This document shows positions 12,850-22,435 of a stretch of DNA of 64,000 nt, piece after piece. Made by a program: the position numbers and the translations under genes. Positions within the stretch are counted from its first letter, which is position 1. Each line of letters begins with the position of its first letter. The stretch is taken from the NCBI GenBank assembly GCA_049841135.1, contig JASGHK010000002.1, positions 806,001 through 870,000 of the forward strand. The letters run 5' to 3'. Below the pieces are notes generated by a model. That model had not been told where the DNA came from, made no database searches, and was given only the letters and a program-made list of their open reading frames with translations. The DNA is from JACRCT01 sp049841135 (GTDB taxonomy: Bacteria > Myxococcota > Myxococcia > Myxococcales > UBA5297).

Positions 12850-14098
12850 TCAGGCCGGACGGAACCGGGCCTCGAGCGCCTTCACCGCGTCGCCGGTTCC
12901 GTCTTCCTGGGCCGCGATCGCCGCCAGCTCCTTGGCCTTCTGCTGCATCGCCTGCGACGTGGTCGCCTGACGGATGTTGGCCGCGAGCCGCGCGGGCGTC
13001 GCCTTCCAGAAGTTGAGCGGCTTGGTCGCGGCGCCTGCCTTGTGCAAGAGGCCGCCCCAGGCGCTCTGCTCGAAGATGAAGGGGACGGGGATGGCCGGGA
13101 CGCCGCCCTTGAGCGCGGCGTGCGTCGTCCCCGCTCCTCCATGGACCACCATCGCCGAGCAGCGCGGCACGACCACCTCGTGCGGCGCCCAGCGCAGGAA
13201 GTAGACGTCGCCGTCGCGGCCCTCTTCGCCGACCTTCGTCTGCACGATCGCCCGGACCCCGGCGGCCTTGGCGGCGCCGGTCACCAGAATCCTTGGCGCG
13301 CTCGGGCGCGAAGTGCTCCATCGTCCCCAGCGAGACCAGGACGGGCGCGGCGCCGTCGTTCAGGAACGCCTCCAGCTCGGCCGGCGGCGTCCAGGATGTC
13401 GCCGCGCCCGGTACCGAGAAGTGACCCAGCAGCTTGGCGCGCTCGCCCCAGTCCGAAGGCGCCTTCCACAGCGCCCGGCTCGTGCCGATCAGGTTGAGCT
13501 TGTCCGACACCAGGGCATCGGTCATCGCGTGGCGGACCTTCGGCAGGTCCTTGGAAGCGAAGAACTTCTTGGTCGCGTCGCCGAAGCCGAGATCGATCAC
13601 CAGGCTGAACAGCCACCACGCCACCGGGTTGAGCCAGCGCCACCCGGGCGAGCCGGTCGGCAGCTGCTCGCGCGACGGGACCATTCCCGGAAGGTAGTGG
13701 ACGCAGGCGAACGGCACGCCGGCCTTCAGGCACGCCGCCTTGACGTACCAGGACGAGAACAGGCCGACGACGACGTCGCTCTTGCCGCACAGCTCGAGCG
13801 AGGCCCCGTACATCGCCTCCACGTAGGGGAAGAACGCCTGGTCGAGCAGCGCGCGCGAGGTGGCGGTCGGGTCGGCGCTCTTGGTCGCGGCGCAGATCTC
13901 CTCGAGCGAGCACTCCACCTTCTCGGGGATGAGCCTCGCTTCGATCCCCTGCTCGCGGCAGACCGCCGCCCAGTCCAGCTTGTCGACCGGCGAGAGCAGC
14001 AGGCCGACCTCATGGCCTTCCTTCTTCGCCCGCGCGGCCAGCGCGACCAGCGGTCGCAAGTCGCCTTCCGAGCCCCATCCAGCGATGCCGATGCGCAT
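12850..14098 (-). CDS. GT1-family (UGT/MGT-like) glycosyltransferase (one frameshift)
   Basis: About 415 residues when repaired. The N-terminus (MRIGIAGWGSEGDLRPLVAL) is typical of the macrolide/sterol glycosyltransferase fold. The C-terminal donor site has the family motif VVHGGAGTTHAALKGGVPAI followed by PFIFEQSAWG. It is expected to move a sugar from a nucleotide donor to a lipid or small hydrophobic acceptor. The frame breaks at 13286-13291 (hexamer AGAATC); deleting one base gives the natural join ERAK-VLVTGAAKAAG. The break is probably a sequence error. Confidence 0.8.
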
Positions 14099-14287
14099 GG
14101 TGCCTCCCTCGCCGGCAGCCTACCGGCGGCCTTGTTCGTTCACCAGCGGCGCCCATCGACCGCGGCACGGTAGGCGCGATCGGCGAAGCGGACCTGGCGA
14201 CGGACGCCTCAGAGCGAGGAACCGCGGTGGCAGGGCCAGACCGCGGCGCCTACGGGACGCCCCTCGCCGCGGGCGCGCTCGCGCTGC

Positions 14288-15187
14288 TCACGCTGACTCG
14301 ACGACGCCGAACGTCTTGATGCCGCACCAGCCGCAGGAGGCGTCCCACAGCCGGCGAGCCTTGGCCTCGTCCTTCGCCTCGTCGCTGACGACGCCTGGCG
14401 CCAGATCCTCGAAGTACTCGCCGCTGCGCGACTGCAGGCCGGGATCGGTCGCGGCGAAGAGGGTGTTCTCGGTCGCCTGGTCCACGCTGCGCGCGAACGA
14501 GAAGCGCGGGTAGACGTGCCGGAACAGGAAGCGCTGGATGGCCGATTTCTGCGTCTCCGCGATCGTGCTCGGCACCCAGCCCGGGTTGACGGCGATGACC
14601 GACACGCCCTTGCCTTCCGTCCGCCGCGCGAGCTCGCGGGCGAACCAGAGGTTGGCGAGCTTCGAGTTCCGGTAGGCCACCATCGGCTCGAAGCTCTTCT
14701 CGGCGTTCAGGTTGTCGTAGTCGAAGTCGGGGCCCTTGCCGGGCCCGAAGCCGGCGCGGTGCAGCGAGGAGGAGAGGACCACGAGCCGCGACGGCGCGCT
14801 GCGGACGAGGTCCGCCCACAGCAGGTGCGTCAGCAGGAAGTGGCCAACGTGGTTGGTGCCCAGGATCAGCTCGAAGCCATCGGCGGTCTTGGCGGGATTG
14901 GGGTCGAGCGCCATCAGCCCTGCGTTGTTGACGAGCACGTTGAGCGGCAGGCCCTGCGACTGGAACGAGGTCGCGAATGCGCGGATGGAGGCGAACGAGG
15001 CCAGGTCGAGCGGCAGCGCCTGCACCTGGGCGTCGGGGACCTTCGCCTTGATGGCGGCGACGGCCTCCTCGCCGTTCTTCCGCGCGGTGAGGACGACGTG
15101 GAACCCGCGACGGGCGAGCTTCTCCACCGTGGCCAGGCCGAGTCCGCGGTTACCGCCGGTGACGATTGCGACCTTGGTTGCTGACAT
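14288..15187 (-). CDS. short-chain dehydrogenase/reductase (retinol-dehydrogenase-like)
   Basis: The protein has 299 residues. It carries the NAD(P) site TGGNRGLG (residues 10-17), NNAG, the catalytic Ser region (VVLSSSLHR) and the YRNSK catalytic pair. Length and motifs fit the RDH11-14/WW-domain-oxidoreductase-like SDR group. The start at 15187 has a GGAGG site six bases upstream, so I prefer it to an ATG six codons earlier. The substrate is unknown. The gene begins next to a 148-bp tandem array. Confidence 0.85.
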   Translation of the reverse strand: MSATKVAIVTGGNRGLGLATVEKLARRGFHVVLTARKNGEEAVAAIKAKVPDAQVQALPLDLASFASIRAFATSFQSQGLPLNVLVNNAGLMALDPNPAKTADGFELILGTNHVGHFLLTHLLWADLVRSAPSRLVVLSSSLHRAGFGPGKGPDFDYDNLNAEKSFEPMVAYRNSKLANLWFARELARRTEGKGVSVIAVNPGWVPSTIAETQKSAIQRFLFRHVYPRFSFARSVDQATENTLFAATDPGLQSRSGEYFEDLAPGVVSDEAKDEAKARRLWDASCGWCGIKTFGVVESA

Positions 15188-15206
15188 TCGAGACCTCCGA
15201 GCCATC

Positions 15207-15723
15207 GAGCCGCAAGCGTAAGCGCGCGGGCCTCCTCCAGCCCAGTGCAGTGATGAGGCCCGAATCGAGCACGACCGCAGTCGCTCCGAGCCGCGATGGC
15301 CTCCGACTTCATGTCACAAAGTAGCTGCCTATCTTCAGCAAGCGACGGGCACCCGAGCCGCAAGCGTAAGCGCGCGGGCCTCCTCCAGCCCAGTGCAGTG
15401 ATGAGGCCCGAATCGAGCACGACCGCAGTCGCTCCGAGCCGCGATGGCCTCCGACTTCATGTCACAAAGTAGCTGCCTATCTTCAGCAAGCGACGGGCAC
15501 CCGAGCCGCAAGCGTAAGCGCGCGGGCCTCCTCCAGCCCAGTGCAGTGATGAGGCCCGAATCGAGCACGACCGCAGTCGCTCCGAGCCGCGATGGCCTCC
15601 GACTTCATGTCACAAAGTAGCTGCCTATCTTCAGCAAGCGACGGGCACCCGAGCCGCAAGCGTGAGCGCGCGGGCCTCCTCCAGCCCAGTGCAGTGATGA
15701 GGTCCGAGTCGAGCACGGCCCCT
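15207..15723. repeat. 148-bp tandem array, about 3.5 copies
   Basis: Units begin (GAGCCGCAAGCG) at 15207, 15355, 15503 and 15651, exactly 148 bp apart and almost identical. The last copy is cut at about 15723. Each contains the segment ATGTCACAAAGTAGCTGCC. Part of the unit occurs once more, inverted, at about 15893-15940 inside the noncoding flank of the IS110 element. There are no variable spacers, so this is not a CRISPR array. Confidence 0.9.
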
Positions 15724-15991
15724 TCGCCCACCCTGCCCCTAAGGCGTAGCGCTCCATGTTGATGAACGCTGACATACCTTTAGCGACCCGCACTGGCCTC
15801 CCCGTTCATTCCGACCCCTTCACTGCCCAGGGCTCAACCATCCCCGCGCGCTTGCGGCTCGGGCCGCGTCGGGACCCATCCTGCTGGACTCCTCCTCATC
15901 ACTGCCCAGGGCTGTAGGAGGCCCGCGCGCTCACGCTTCCATGAGAAGGCCGTCGGGAGTCAAGTACAACCGTCCTATTGCACTCGCGGGT

Positions 15992-16042
15992 CTGGGGGCG
16001 CGCAGCCCCCAGCGGGTATGGGCAGAGCCCATAGATGCCCGC
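15992..16042. other. structured noncoding segment of the IS110 element (candidate guide RNA region)
   Basis: Two strong neighbouring hairpins occur. CTGGGGG/CCCCCAG with a 7-nt loop spans 15992-16012. A bulged stem GCGGG-TATGGGC / GCCCATA-CCCGC spans 16012-16042. They lie in the 540-bp noncoding part of the element, where IS110/IS1111 elements can encode their bridge (seek) RNA. The RNA assignment is inference. Confidence 0.35.
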
Positions 16043-16416
16043 GGTGGTGGTTCGTGGCTGTCCAGTGGTGGCGCCGCCTTCGGCAGTCTTGAAACGCCGA
16101 GTTACGTCGCCCCCTATTTGCCCTACTGCGTTCGTCGTACCTTCCTGCCAGCTCGAGACCTGCTTCCTTGTTCGTCGTGCTGCTGCATCAGGTGACCGTA
16201 CCGTCAGGCTTCCATTCGCACTCGTAGTGGGCTGCTTGGCAGCCCGGTGCATGGGGGGATCCAATAAAGCTGGACGCTGCCATCTTGCGGTCGTCCTCAA
16301 CAGCTCAAGCGTGAGCCCGCAGTCGTCCAGACAAGGCGGTTGGTCTGTTCCTGAATTCTTGCACTGCGAAAAGTTGGCGTGGCCTCGTGCCTTCGGTTGG
16401 CGACGAGAACGACCCT

Positions 16417-17559
16417 CTACTGAGCGGTCTTCTTGCCGCCCTTGGTCTTCTGCTTCTTGGTGCCCTGCATGGTTGTCGGCGCCTTCTTCTTCGGCGTTGG
16501 TGTGGTCTTGGGGGACTGCTTCTTCGCGGCGTAGCCGACCGGTTGGTACTTCTCCCCGGTCACCCATAACCGGTGCATCAGCACGCCCAGCTTTCGCGCC
16601 ACCGCGACCTGCGCCTTCTTCATCGGCGCAGTGCCTCCCCGGCCCTTCAAGTGGAGACCCCAGTCCTTCAAGTCGGAGGCCGGACTGCTCTTCCGCAGGA
16701 TGTACGCCGCGCTGTTGACCAGCAGTCGCCTCACGAACGGGTCGCCGGCCTTGGTGATCGGCAGCTGCTTGTCGATCTTCCCGGACTTGTCGTTCTTGGG
16801 CACCAGCCCGAGGTAGGGGCCTACCAGCCGACTCTCCTTGAACCGCGTCTTGTCCTCGATGGTGAGTACGAAGACCAGCCCCGTCAGGTTGCCCACGCCC
16901 ATCGGCTGCGTGACCAGTTCCACCTCTGGATACTTCTTCGCCAGCTGGTCGATCTTCGCGTCGTACTCCGCGATCTTCTTGTCGAGGGTCTCCAACACCT
17001 CGTAAAGCGGCGCCAGCGCCGGCTCCAATATCGGGGGAAGCGCCGGCAGGGTCTGTGTGAAGTGCGCAGCGTCGCACTTCCCCAGCCGCTCCCCGAACGA
17101 CTTGACCATCATGCGTATCTGGCTGACCAACCGCGTCCGAGCTCGAACCAGTCCGTCCCGAGCCTTTGCGACCGCCAGGTCGGCCTGCGCCTGGTTGCCC
17201 CGATGCTCGATGGGAGAGAGCAGCGCCACGTCCGCTCGCCCCAGTCGCGCTAGCAGTGCCGCATCCCGCTTGTCCGTCTTCTTCGTGCTTTCCGAGATCA
17301 GCTTCACCGCTCTCGGGTTGGAAACCGTTGGCCGGTGTCCCAGGTCCTTTAGCAACTGACTGACCCACCGCGAATGCGTTCCCACCTCGATAACCACGTG
17401 CGCCGGCTTCAGGCCTTTGAAGACCGTCGTCATCGCCTCCCGCGTCGTCTTGACGGGCGGGACCCGGTGGCCGTCCTTTTCCCCGCCCTTCAGCACGTAC
17501 AGCTCGCTGGTCGTGTCGCCGAGATCGCATCCGATCGTATCGATGGTAGGTTCCGCCAT
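16417..17559 (-). CDS. IS110-family transposase (DEDD recombinase)
   Basis: The protein has 380 residues, normal for the family. The N-terminal DEDD (RuvC-like) domain shows D12 (GCDLGD), a Glu in VVIEVGTHSRW and Asp residues in KTDKRDAALLARL. The C-terminal Transposase_20 domain shows MGVGNLTGLVF, LVGPYLGLVPKNDKSG and the catalytic Ser283 in LLVNSAAYILR. The last 40 residues are a Lys/Thr/Pro-rich basic tail. Both catalytic halves are intact, so it may be active. The ribosome-binding site AAGGAG lies within a leader hairpin (17560-17627). Confidence 0.93.
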   Translation of the reverse strand: MAEPTIDTIGCDLGDTTSELYVLKGGEKDGHRVPPVKTTREAMTTVFKGLKPAHVVIEVGTHSRWVSQLLKDLGHRPTVSNPRAVKLISESTKKTDKRDAALLARLGRADVALLSPIEHRGNQAQADLAVAKARDGLVRARTRLVSQIRMMVKSFGERLGKCDAAHFTQTLPALPPILEPALAPLYEVLETLDKKIAEYDAKIDQLAKKYPEVELVTQPMGVGNLTGLVFVLTIEDKTRFKESRLVGPYLGLVPKNDKSGKIDKQLPITKAGDPFVRRLLVNSAAYILRKSSPASDLKDWGLHLKGRGGTAPMKKAQVAVARKLGVLMHRLWVTGEKYQPVGYAAKKQSPKTTPTPKKKAPTTMQGTKKQKTKGGKKTAQ

Positions 17560-17627
17560 GGCCGTCCTCTCCTTGCACCTTGAGTGCGCTATCCAACCGG
17601 CAGCTTAGCCGGTCGGGGAGGACGGCC
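17560..17627 (-). promoter_or_regulatory. leader hairpin sequestering the transposase ribosome-binding site
   Basis: On the coding strand GGCCGTCCTCCCC (17627-17615) pairs with GGAGAGGACGGCC (17572-17560), 12 of 13 bases. The downstream arm contains most of the AAGGAGAGG ribosome-binding site and ends one base before the ATG. A nested 6-bp stem (ACCGGC/GCCGGT) lies in the loop. The fold would block translation of read-through transcripts. Confidence 0.55.
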
Positions 17628-17677
17628 TTCTCATCCCATCTTGCGGCTCGGGCCGCATCGGGCCGCATCCTGCCTCA

Positions 17678-19157
17678 TCAGCCGGCAGTCCCGACGTCCA
17701 CCAGGTACGCCGCCTCGGCCAGCGCCCCCAGCTGCGCCTCGAGCCAGATCGCGTTCTCGCCTGTCTGCGCCATCAGCGCCGCCCGGTCACGCGTTCCGTC
17801 CACCAGCGGCATCAGCCGCCGCTGCTCCAGGTCGAGCTCGATGCGCTGGTGCCACAGGTTGGTCGCCCACGTCTGCGTCGCCGCCTGCCGCCGCGCGCTC
17901 GCCAGGACCGTCAGCGCAGCCGCCCCATCCGCGCTCGCACGGATGGCGCGCCGGCACGTCCCCAGGGTCACCTGCCCTGCCCCCAGCGCCGCGAGCAGGT
18001 TCATCCCCAGGATCTCCTTCTCCTCGGCCGCGGCCTTCTTCCCGTCGATCGTCTTCCGCGCCCCGTCGCACAGCTCGCCGAACGCCACCGGCGCCGGCCG
18101 CGCGTGCACGAGCGCGGTGAGTATCGCGCCCACCAGCGGGTCGGGCGAGCCGAAGACCTGCCCGCCGGGGGCCCGGAAGAGGTAGTGCCCGTCCTCCTCG
18201 CCGCGGATCTGCGCCTGCGTCGTCAGGTACATCCCCTCGAGCCGCTCCCAGGACAGGTCGCGGCTCACGGGGGCCTCGGCCCGGCACAGGAGCGAGGTCC
18301 GGAACGGTCGCTGCGTGAAGAGAATCCATCCCCTCCTCGAACGACGCCTGGTCGGTCGCGCAGGCGCGCAGGACCTGCACCACCTCCTCCTCGAGGTCGC
18401 CGGCGAACATCGCGTGCAGCTGCGCGTCCCCGAGGTACGCCAGGCCGTGCCCCTGGGCGCGCGAGACGAAGCGGGTCAGCGTGAAGGCCTCGTGCGTCTC
18501 GGCCAGCAGGTCGTGCAGCACGTAGCTGTCGGACATGCCGCCCACCTCGGCCACGAACTTGCGCAACGCCGCGGCGCTGGGCGCGCGATCGGGCAGGTTG
18601 CGCCCCAGCACCGCCGCCAGCTCGCGGGCACGGGCCACCTTCTGCCGCGGGTCCTCGACGCCGCGCGCGCCCCAGGAAAGCATCTCGCGCAGCGCCTGCC
18701 GCGGGTGGTCGCCCGGCAGCGCGCTGTAGGAGACGAAGGCCACGCCGTGCGGCGCCAGGCTCTTCTGCACGAGCGCGAGCAGCGCCTCCTGCACCGGGCG
18801 CGACACCCAGCTGAAGACGCCGTGGGCGAGGACGAAGTCGAACGGCCCCTGCGGCTCCCAGCGCGCCAGGTCCGCGGCGACGAGCTCCAGGTTCGACACG
18901 CCCATCGCCCGGGCCTCGGCCTGCCCCTGCTCGATCTGCACGGTCGAGAGATCCACTCCGACGAACCGCGCCCTGGGGAACGCCGCCGCCATGGGCAAGA
19001 GGTTTGCCCCGGTGCCGCAGCCCAGCTCGAGGACGCGGCACGTCGGGACGTCCGCGGGGCTGAGCCCGAACAGGCGGGCGACCGCGGCGAGGGTGTCGGG
19101 GTGGCTCTGCGGAACGGGGAAGCCGTCGTAAGGCAGCTGATCGTAGGAGCGCGTCAT
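17678..19157 (-). CDS. SAM-dependent methyltransferase with regulatory domain (one frameshift)
   Basis: About 492 residues when repaired. The N-terminal class I methyltransferase fold has motif I VLELGCGTGANLLPMA and FVGVDLS. It is followed by a methyltransferase regulatory domain of the PF10119 type (about residues 200-300) and a C-terminal region (RDLSWERLEGMYLTTQAQIR...). The substrate is unknown. The frame breaks at 18321-18326 (AGAATC); deleting one base restores EEGM-VLFTQRPFRTSLLC. The 3' end abuts the IS110 flank repeat, but the stop looks natural. Confidence 0.78.
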
Positions 19158-19239
19158 GGTGAGGTCCTCGCGTCGTTGGGCGCCTGGGAAAGGCGGCATC
19201 CAACCATGGGTTAGACTCGGGGCCGAGCGGAGCGAACGC

Positions 19240-19881
19240 ATGGGGCTCTTCAGCAAGCAACCCGTCGGTCGGCAGGAGCGGCTCGCCGCCGCCGGACGCG
19301 CACGTGCCGCCGGCCACACCAAGAAGGCCATCGCCGAGTACCGCCGCGCGCTCGCGGAGCAGCCGGACGACCCCACCGCCCACGCCAAGCTCGCGCCGCT
19401 GCTGGCGAAGGTGGGCGACTACCCTGAGGCCTGGGGCGAGTTCGTCGCCGCCGGCGAGCGCTGGTTCGAGCAGGGCTTCGTGGAGAAAGCGCTCGCGATC
19501 TACCTGCAGGCGACCGAGGCCCTGCCCTGGCACCCGAAGGCTTGGAAGGCCGCGGCGCGGATGATGCTCGACAAGGGCCGCCGCGCCGACGCCTTCAAGC
19601 TCCTGCTCCACGGCCGGGCCTTCATGGCTCGGCGCTCGCAGCGGCCGGAGGCCATCGAGCTGCTCTCGGTGGCGGTGCAGATCGACGACTCCGACTTCGA
19701 AGTGATGCTCGACCTCGCCCGCCTCTACCGGAAGGTGGGCCGCAAGGATGACGCGCAGGCGGTGCTGGGCAAGCTGGCCGAGCGCGTCGAAGGCCCGCCG
19801 CTGCGGCGGGTACGGCGCGAGTACTTCGCGCTCGGGCCCTCGGTGCGCACGGCGTGGCGCTGGCTGTTCGCCAAGGCCTGA
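19240..19881 (+). CDS. tetratricopeptide-repeat protein
   Basis: The protein has 213 residues, soluble and almost entirely helical. It holds TPR-like helix pairs: KKAIAEYRRALAEQPDDPTA, EKALAIYLQATEALPWHPKA and FEVMLDLARLYRKVGRKDDA. The start MGLFSKQPVG was taken because upstream sequence in frame is unlike protein. It is probably a protein-protein adaptor. It is convergent with the downstream Ser/Thr kinase gene. Confidence 0.75.
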   Translation: MGLFSKQPVGRQERLAAAGRARAAGHTKKAIAEYRRALAEQPDDPTAHAKLAPLLAKVGDYPEAWGEFVAAGERWFEQGFVEKALAIYLQATEALPWHPKAWKAAARMMLDKGRRADAFKLLLHGRAFMARRSQRPEAIELLSVAVQIDDSDFEVMLDLARLYRKVGRKDDAQAVLGKLAERVEGPPLRRVRREYFALGPSVRTAWRWLFAKA

Positions 19882-19946
19882 AGCTCGAGCCGCGGATCGA
19901 TGGTTGGACGCCCGTCTCGAATTTCGACGCGGGTCCCGCAGGAGTT

Positions 19947-19982
19947 CCCCCTCTCGCGAAGCCCGGGAAGCTGGAGAGGGGG
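19947..19982. terminator. possible hairpin terminator between convergent genes
   Basis: CCCCCTCTC pairs with GAGAGGGGG across an 18-nt loop that itself contains CCCGGG. No T-run follows. Similar C-rich/G-rich inverted sequences occur at 22166 and 22389, so it may instead be a dispersed repeat. Confidence 0.35.
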
Positions 19983-20004
19983 TTAGGGGGTGAGGCTCGG
20001 CCGT

Positions 20005-21702
20005 CTACAGCACGAGCTTCAGGAGCACCGCGACCGCGATCGCCAGGCAGGCGAAGCCGACCCCGACGAGCACCAGGTCGCGCGTGGTGTCGAGCCCCAG
20101 CTTGGCGAGCAGGCCCCTGGGCTCCTCCTCGCCGGTGGCGTCGGGAGCGGCGGCCGCGACGAGCGCCGTCTTCTTGGCGGTCGCCAGCGGCGACATCGTG
20201 CCCTCGAGCATGGTCTCGGCGGCAGCGGCGTCCGCCTCCACGGTCGGCCAGGCGCGCGGGCCGGACTGGCTCTCGGCCGCGGGCATCGGCAATCCCGGCT
20301 GGCTCGGGCGCGTGGGCGCGACCGAGATCTCGGGCTCGACCTCGAGGCCCGCGACCGGCATCCCGCGGTCCGTGGTGGGGCCGTCGCGCTCGGGCTCCTC
20401 GGCCTGCTGGGCGTTGAGCTGCTGCATCATCTTCGACGTGCGCAGCTTGGCCTTGGGCGGCGCGACCACCATCTGCGGGCGCTTGAAGGCGGGGACCTCG
20501 CGGACGGTGGCGCCGGTGTCGGCGTCGTCGCCGGCAGGCGCGGGCTCCTTGGGCAGGGTCGGGCCCTTCATCGCCTCGTCCGCCGGGGTCTGGTCCAGGT
20601 CCGCGGGGGTGAGCGGGGCGAGGCGCAGGTGGGTCGCGGCGACCTTGGCCGGCTCGCCGCTCTCGGTGAAGACCTCCATCCGCCGCGCGGTAGGGGCTCC
20701 GTCGAACTCGGAGACCTCGCCCTCGTCCTGCACCTGCGAGGGCAGGCTGCTGGCCAGCGGCCGCGACTTCTTGACGATCTGCTCCTCGGGGATGAGCCCG
20801 CGGATGTAGTCCTGCAGCTGCGAGGTGGGCGAGGACGCAGCGTTGGCCGCCAGGAACGCGTCGAGCGCCTTGCGCATCTCCAGCGCCGACTGGAAGCGCT
20901 TGGCCTTGTCGCGCTGGAGGGCCTTGTCGGCGATGGCCGCGAAGTCCGGGCTGATGCCGGGCGCCAGGTCCGTCAGCGGGATGATCGGCTCCTCGGTGAT
21001 GGCCCGGAAGATGGACACCGGCTCGGGGCGCAGGAAGGTGGGCTGGCCGCCGATGAGCTCGTGCAGCACCGCGCCCAGGGCGAAGACGTCGGCGCGGGCG
21101 TCCAGCTTCTCGCCGAAGATCTGCTCGGGCGACATGTACTGGAACTTGCCCTTGATCTGGCCGTCCATCGTCTGGACCTTCTTGCCCTCGGCCTTGGCGA
21201 GGCCGAAGTCCAGGATCTTCACGGCGCCGGCGTAGGTCAGGAACAGGTTCGACGGCGAGATGTCGCGGTGGATGATGTTGAGCGGCCGGTTGTCCTCGTC
21301 GACGAAGGTGTGCGCGTAGTGCAGCGCGTCGCAGACCGAGGAGAGCAGCCGCGCGGCGATGAACGGCGGGAGGGTGTTGTGGCGGCCGAGCTCGGCGTTG
21401 AGCAGCGCCGAGAAGTCCTCGCCGGCCAGGTACTCCATGGCGATGAAGTAGCTGCCGCCCTCCTCGCCGAAGTCGAAGATCTGCACGATGCCCGGGTGGT
21501 CGAGCCGGGCGGCGATGCGCGCCTCGTCCAGAAACATCTCCTGGAAGGTCTCGTCGACCGCCAGGTGCGGCAGCACGCGCTTGATGACCACCAGCTTCTG
21601 GAAGCCCGACGGACCGCTCTGACGGGCGAGGAAAATCTCCGCCATGCCGCCCTGGGCGAGCGCGCGCTCGAGCTGGTACTTCCCGAATCGTTCGATGGCC
21701 AT
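20005..21702 (-). CDS. eukaryote-like serine/threonine protein kinase, membrane-anchored
   Basis: The protein has 565 residues. The N-terminal kinase domain (about residues 8-290) has all catalytic elements: Gly-rich loop ALAQGGMAEIF, Lys41 (VVIKRV), HRD (145-147, D147), DFG (165-167) and MSPEQ. A Pro/Ala-rich linker of some 240 residues follows, with many Thr-Pro sites that could be phosphorylated. A C-terminal transmembrane helix (about residues 540-563) ends the chain, and there is no extracellular sensor domain. This tail-anchored layout is common in myxobacteria. It is expected to phosphorylate cytoplasmic partners; no dedicated phosphatase lies nearby. Confidence 0.9.
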   Translation of the reverse strand: MAIERFGKYQLERALAQGGMAEIFLARQSGPSGFQKLVVIKRVLPHLAVDETFQEMFLDEARIAARLDHPGIVQIFDFGEEGGSYFIAMEYLAGEDFSALLNAELGRHNTLPPFIAARLLSSVCDALHYAHTFVDEDNRPLNIIHRDISPSNLFLTYAGAVKILDFGLAKAEGKKVQTMDGQIKGKFQYMSPEQIFGEKLDARADVFALGAVLHELIGGQPTFLRPEPVSIFRAITEEPIIPLTDLAPGISPDFAAIADKALQRDKAKRFQSALEMRKALDAFLAANAASSPTSQLQDYIRGLIPEEQIVKKSRPLASSLPSQVQDEGEVSEFDGAPTARRMEVFTESGEPAKVAATHLRLAPLTPADLDQTPADEAMKGPTLPKEPAPAGDDADTGATVREVPAFKRPQMVVAPPKAKLRTSKMMQQLNAQQAEEPERDGPTTDRGMPVAGLEVEPEISVAPTRPSQPGLPMPAAESQSGPRAWPTVEADAAAAETMLEGTMSPLATAKKTALVAAAAPDATGEEEPRGLLAKLGLDTTRDLVLVGVGFACLAIAVAVLLKLVL

Positions 21703-21753
21703 CCCGGACGCGATGAGAAGGGGGCGACCCCCGCACTGTCAAGCTGCTGGACG

Positions 21754-22017
21754 CTAGCGCACCAGGCGCAGCGCTGGCGGAGCGCGACGCTCGGCGGCGC
21801 GGGCCTCGCGCCACGCCCGGTTGGCCTCCTTCTCGGCGACCGCCGCGTGCTCGAGGACGGCGACCACCGCCTCGGCACGGGCGCGGGCCTCCGCCCAGGC
21901 ATGGCGCGCCCCCGGCGGCGCCGCGGCGAGCTCGGACCGGGCTGCGCGCACCACCTGGCGCCAGCGCTCCAAGAGATCCGGTGCATCGTGCTGGCAAAGC
22001 GACCTGGTCGTCATCAT
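21754..22017 (-). CDS. small hypothetical helical protein
   Basis: The protein has 87 residues, Ala/Arg/Glu-rich and predicted helical (ERWRQVVRAARSELAAAPPG, AVVAVLEHAAVAEKEANRAW). It starts MMTTRSLCQHD after a G-run that can serve as ribosome-binding site; the second ATG is possible too. It lies just upstream of the kinase gene on the same strand. No family is recognised. Confidence 0.45.
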   Translation of the reverse strand: MMTTRSLCQHDAPDLLERWRQVVRAARSELAAAPPGARHAWAEARARAEAVVAVLEHAAVAEKEANRAWREARAAERRAPPALRLVR

Positions 22018-22165
22018 CCCCCCCCGCTTCACGACCGCGGCATCATCGAGCAAACGGGATCCGCGGATCGAACGGGGCGGGAGCTTGCCGGCCGCACTGC
22101 TGCCCGGCCTAGCTCCAAGAGGGAGAAGCACGAGCGCCTGTCGACCAGCGGGCAGCATTTCGGGG

Positions 22166-22428
22166 CCCTCCCCCCTGCCCCCACCCAAACTCCGGGAGGG
22201 GGTTCGCTTCTGCTCGACGCAGCCTTGGTCGGAGCTCTTCTGCCGCCACGGCCTCTGCCTGGCTCCATCCACTTCGCCTTCAGCAACGGCGCCCACGCCG
22301 ATAGCGCGGCGCTCTGCGCCGAAAAGAAGAAGCCAACGCAACGCGCGGCGGCAGAAGAACTCCGACCAGGAAGGCCGAAGGCAACCAACGAACCCCCTCC
22401 CGCAGTTTGGGAGGGGGCAGGGGGAGGG
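22166..22428. repeat. 41-bp inverted repeats bounding a 262-bp segment (possible MITE-like element)
   Basis: CCCTCCCCCCTGCCCCCACC... at 22166-22206 is the reverse complement of 22389-22428 with only a few mismatches. The DNA between has no convincing gene. Similar G/C-run inverted sequences lie at 19947-19982. No target duplication is obvious. Confidence 0.5.
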
Positions 22429-22435
22429 CTCGGCG

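Larger units (their letters stand above)
15851..17662 (-). mobile_element. IS110-family insertion element (limits approximate)
   Basis: One DEDD-type recombinase gene has a long noncoding stretch on its 3' side (about 540 bp) and a short structured leader on its 5' side. Near-identical direct repeats (CTTGCGGCTCGGGCCGC + RTCGGG) at 15851-15873 and 17640-17662 bracket the element and give the proposed limits. IS110 elements have no classical terminal inverted repeats, so the true ends could lie inside these points. The right-hand copy sits against the 3' end of the methyltransferase gene. Confidence 0.6.
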
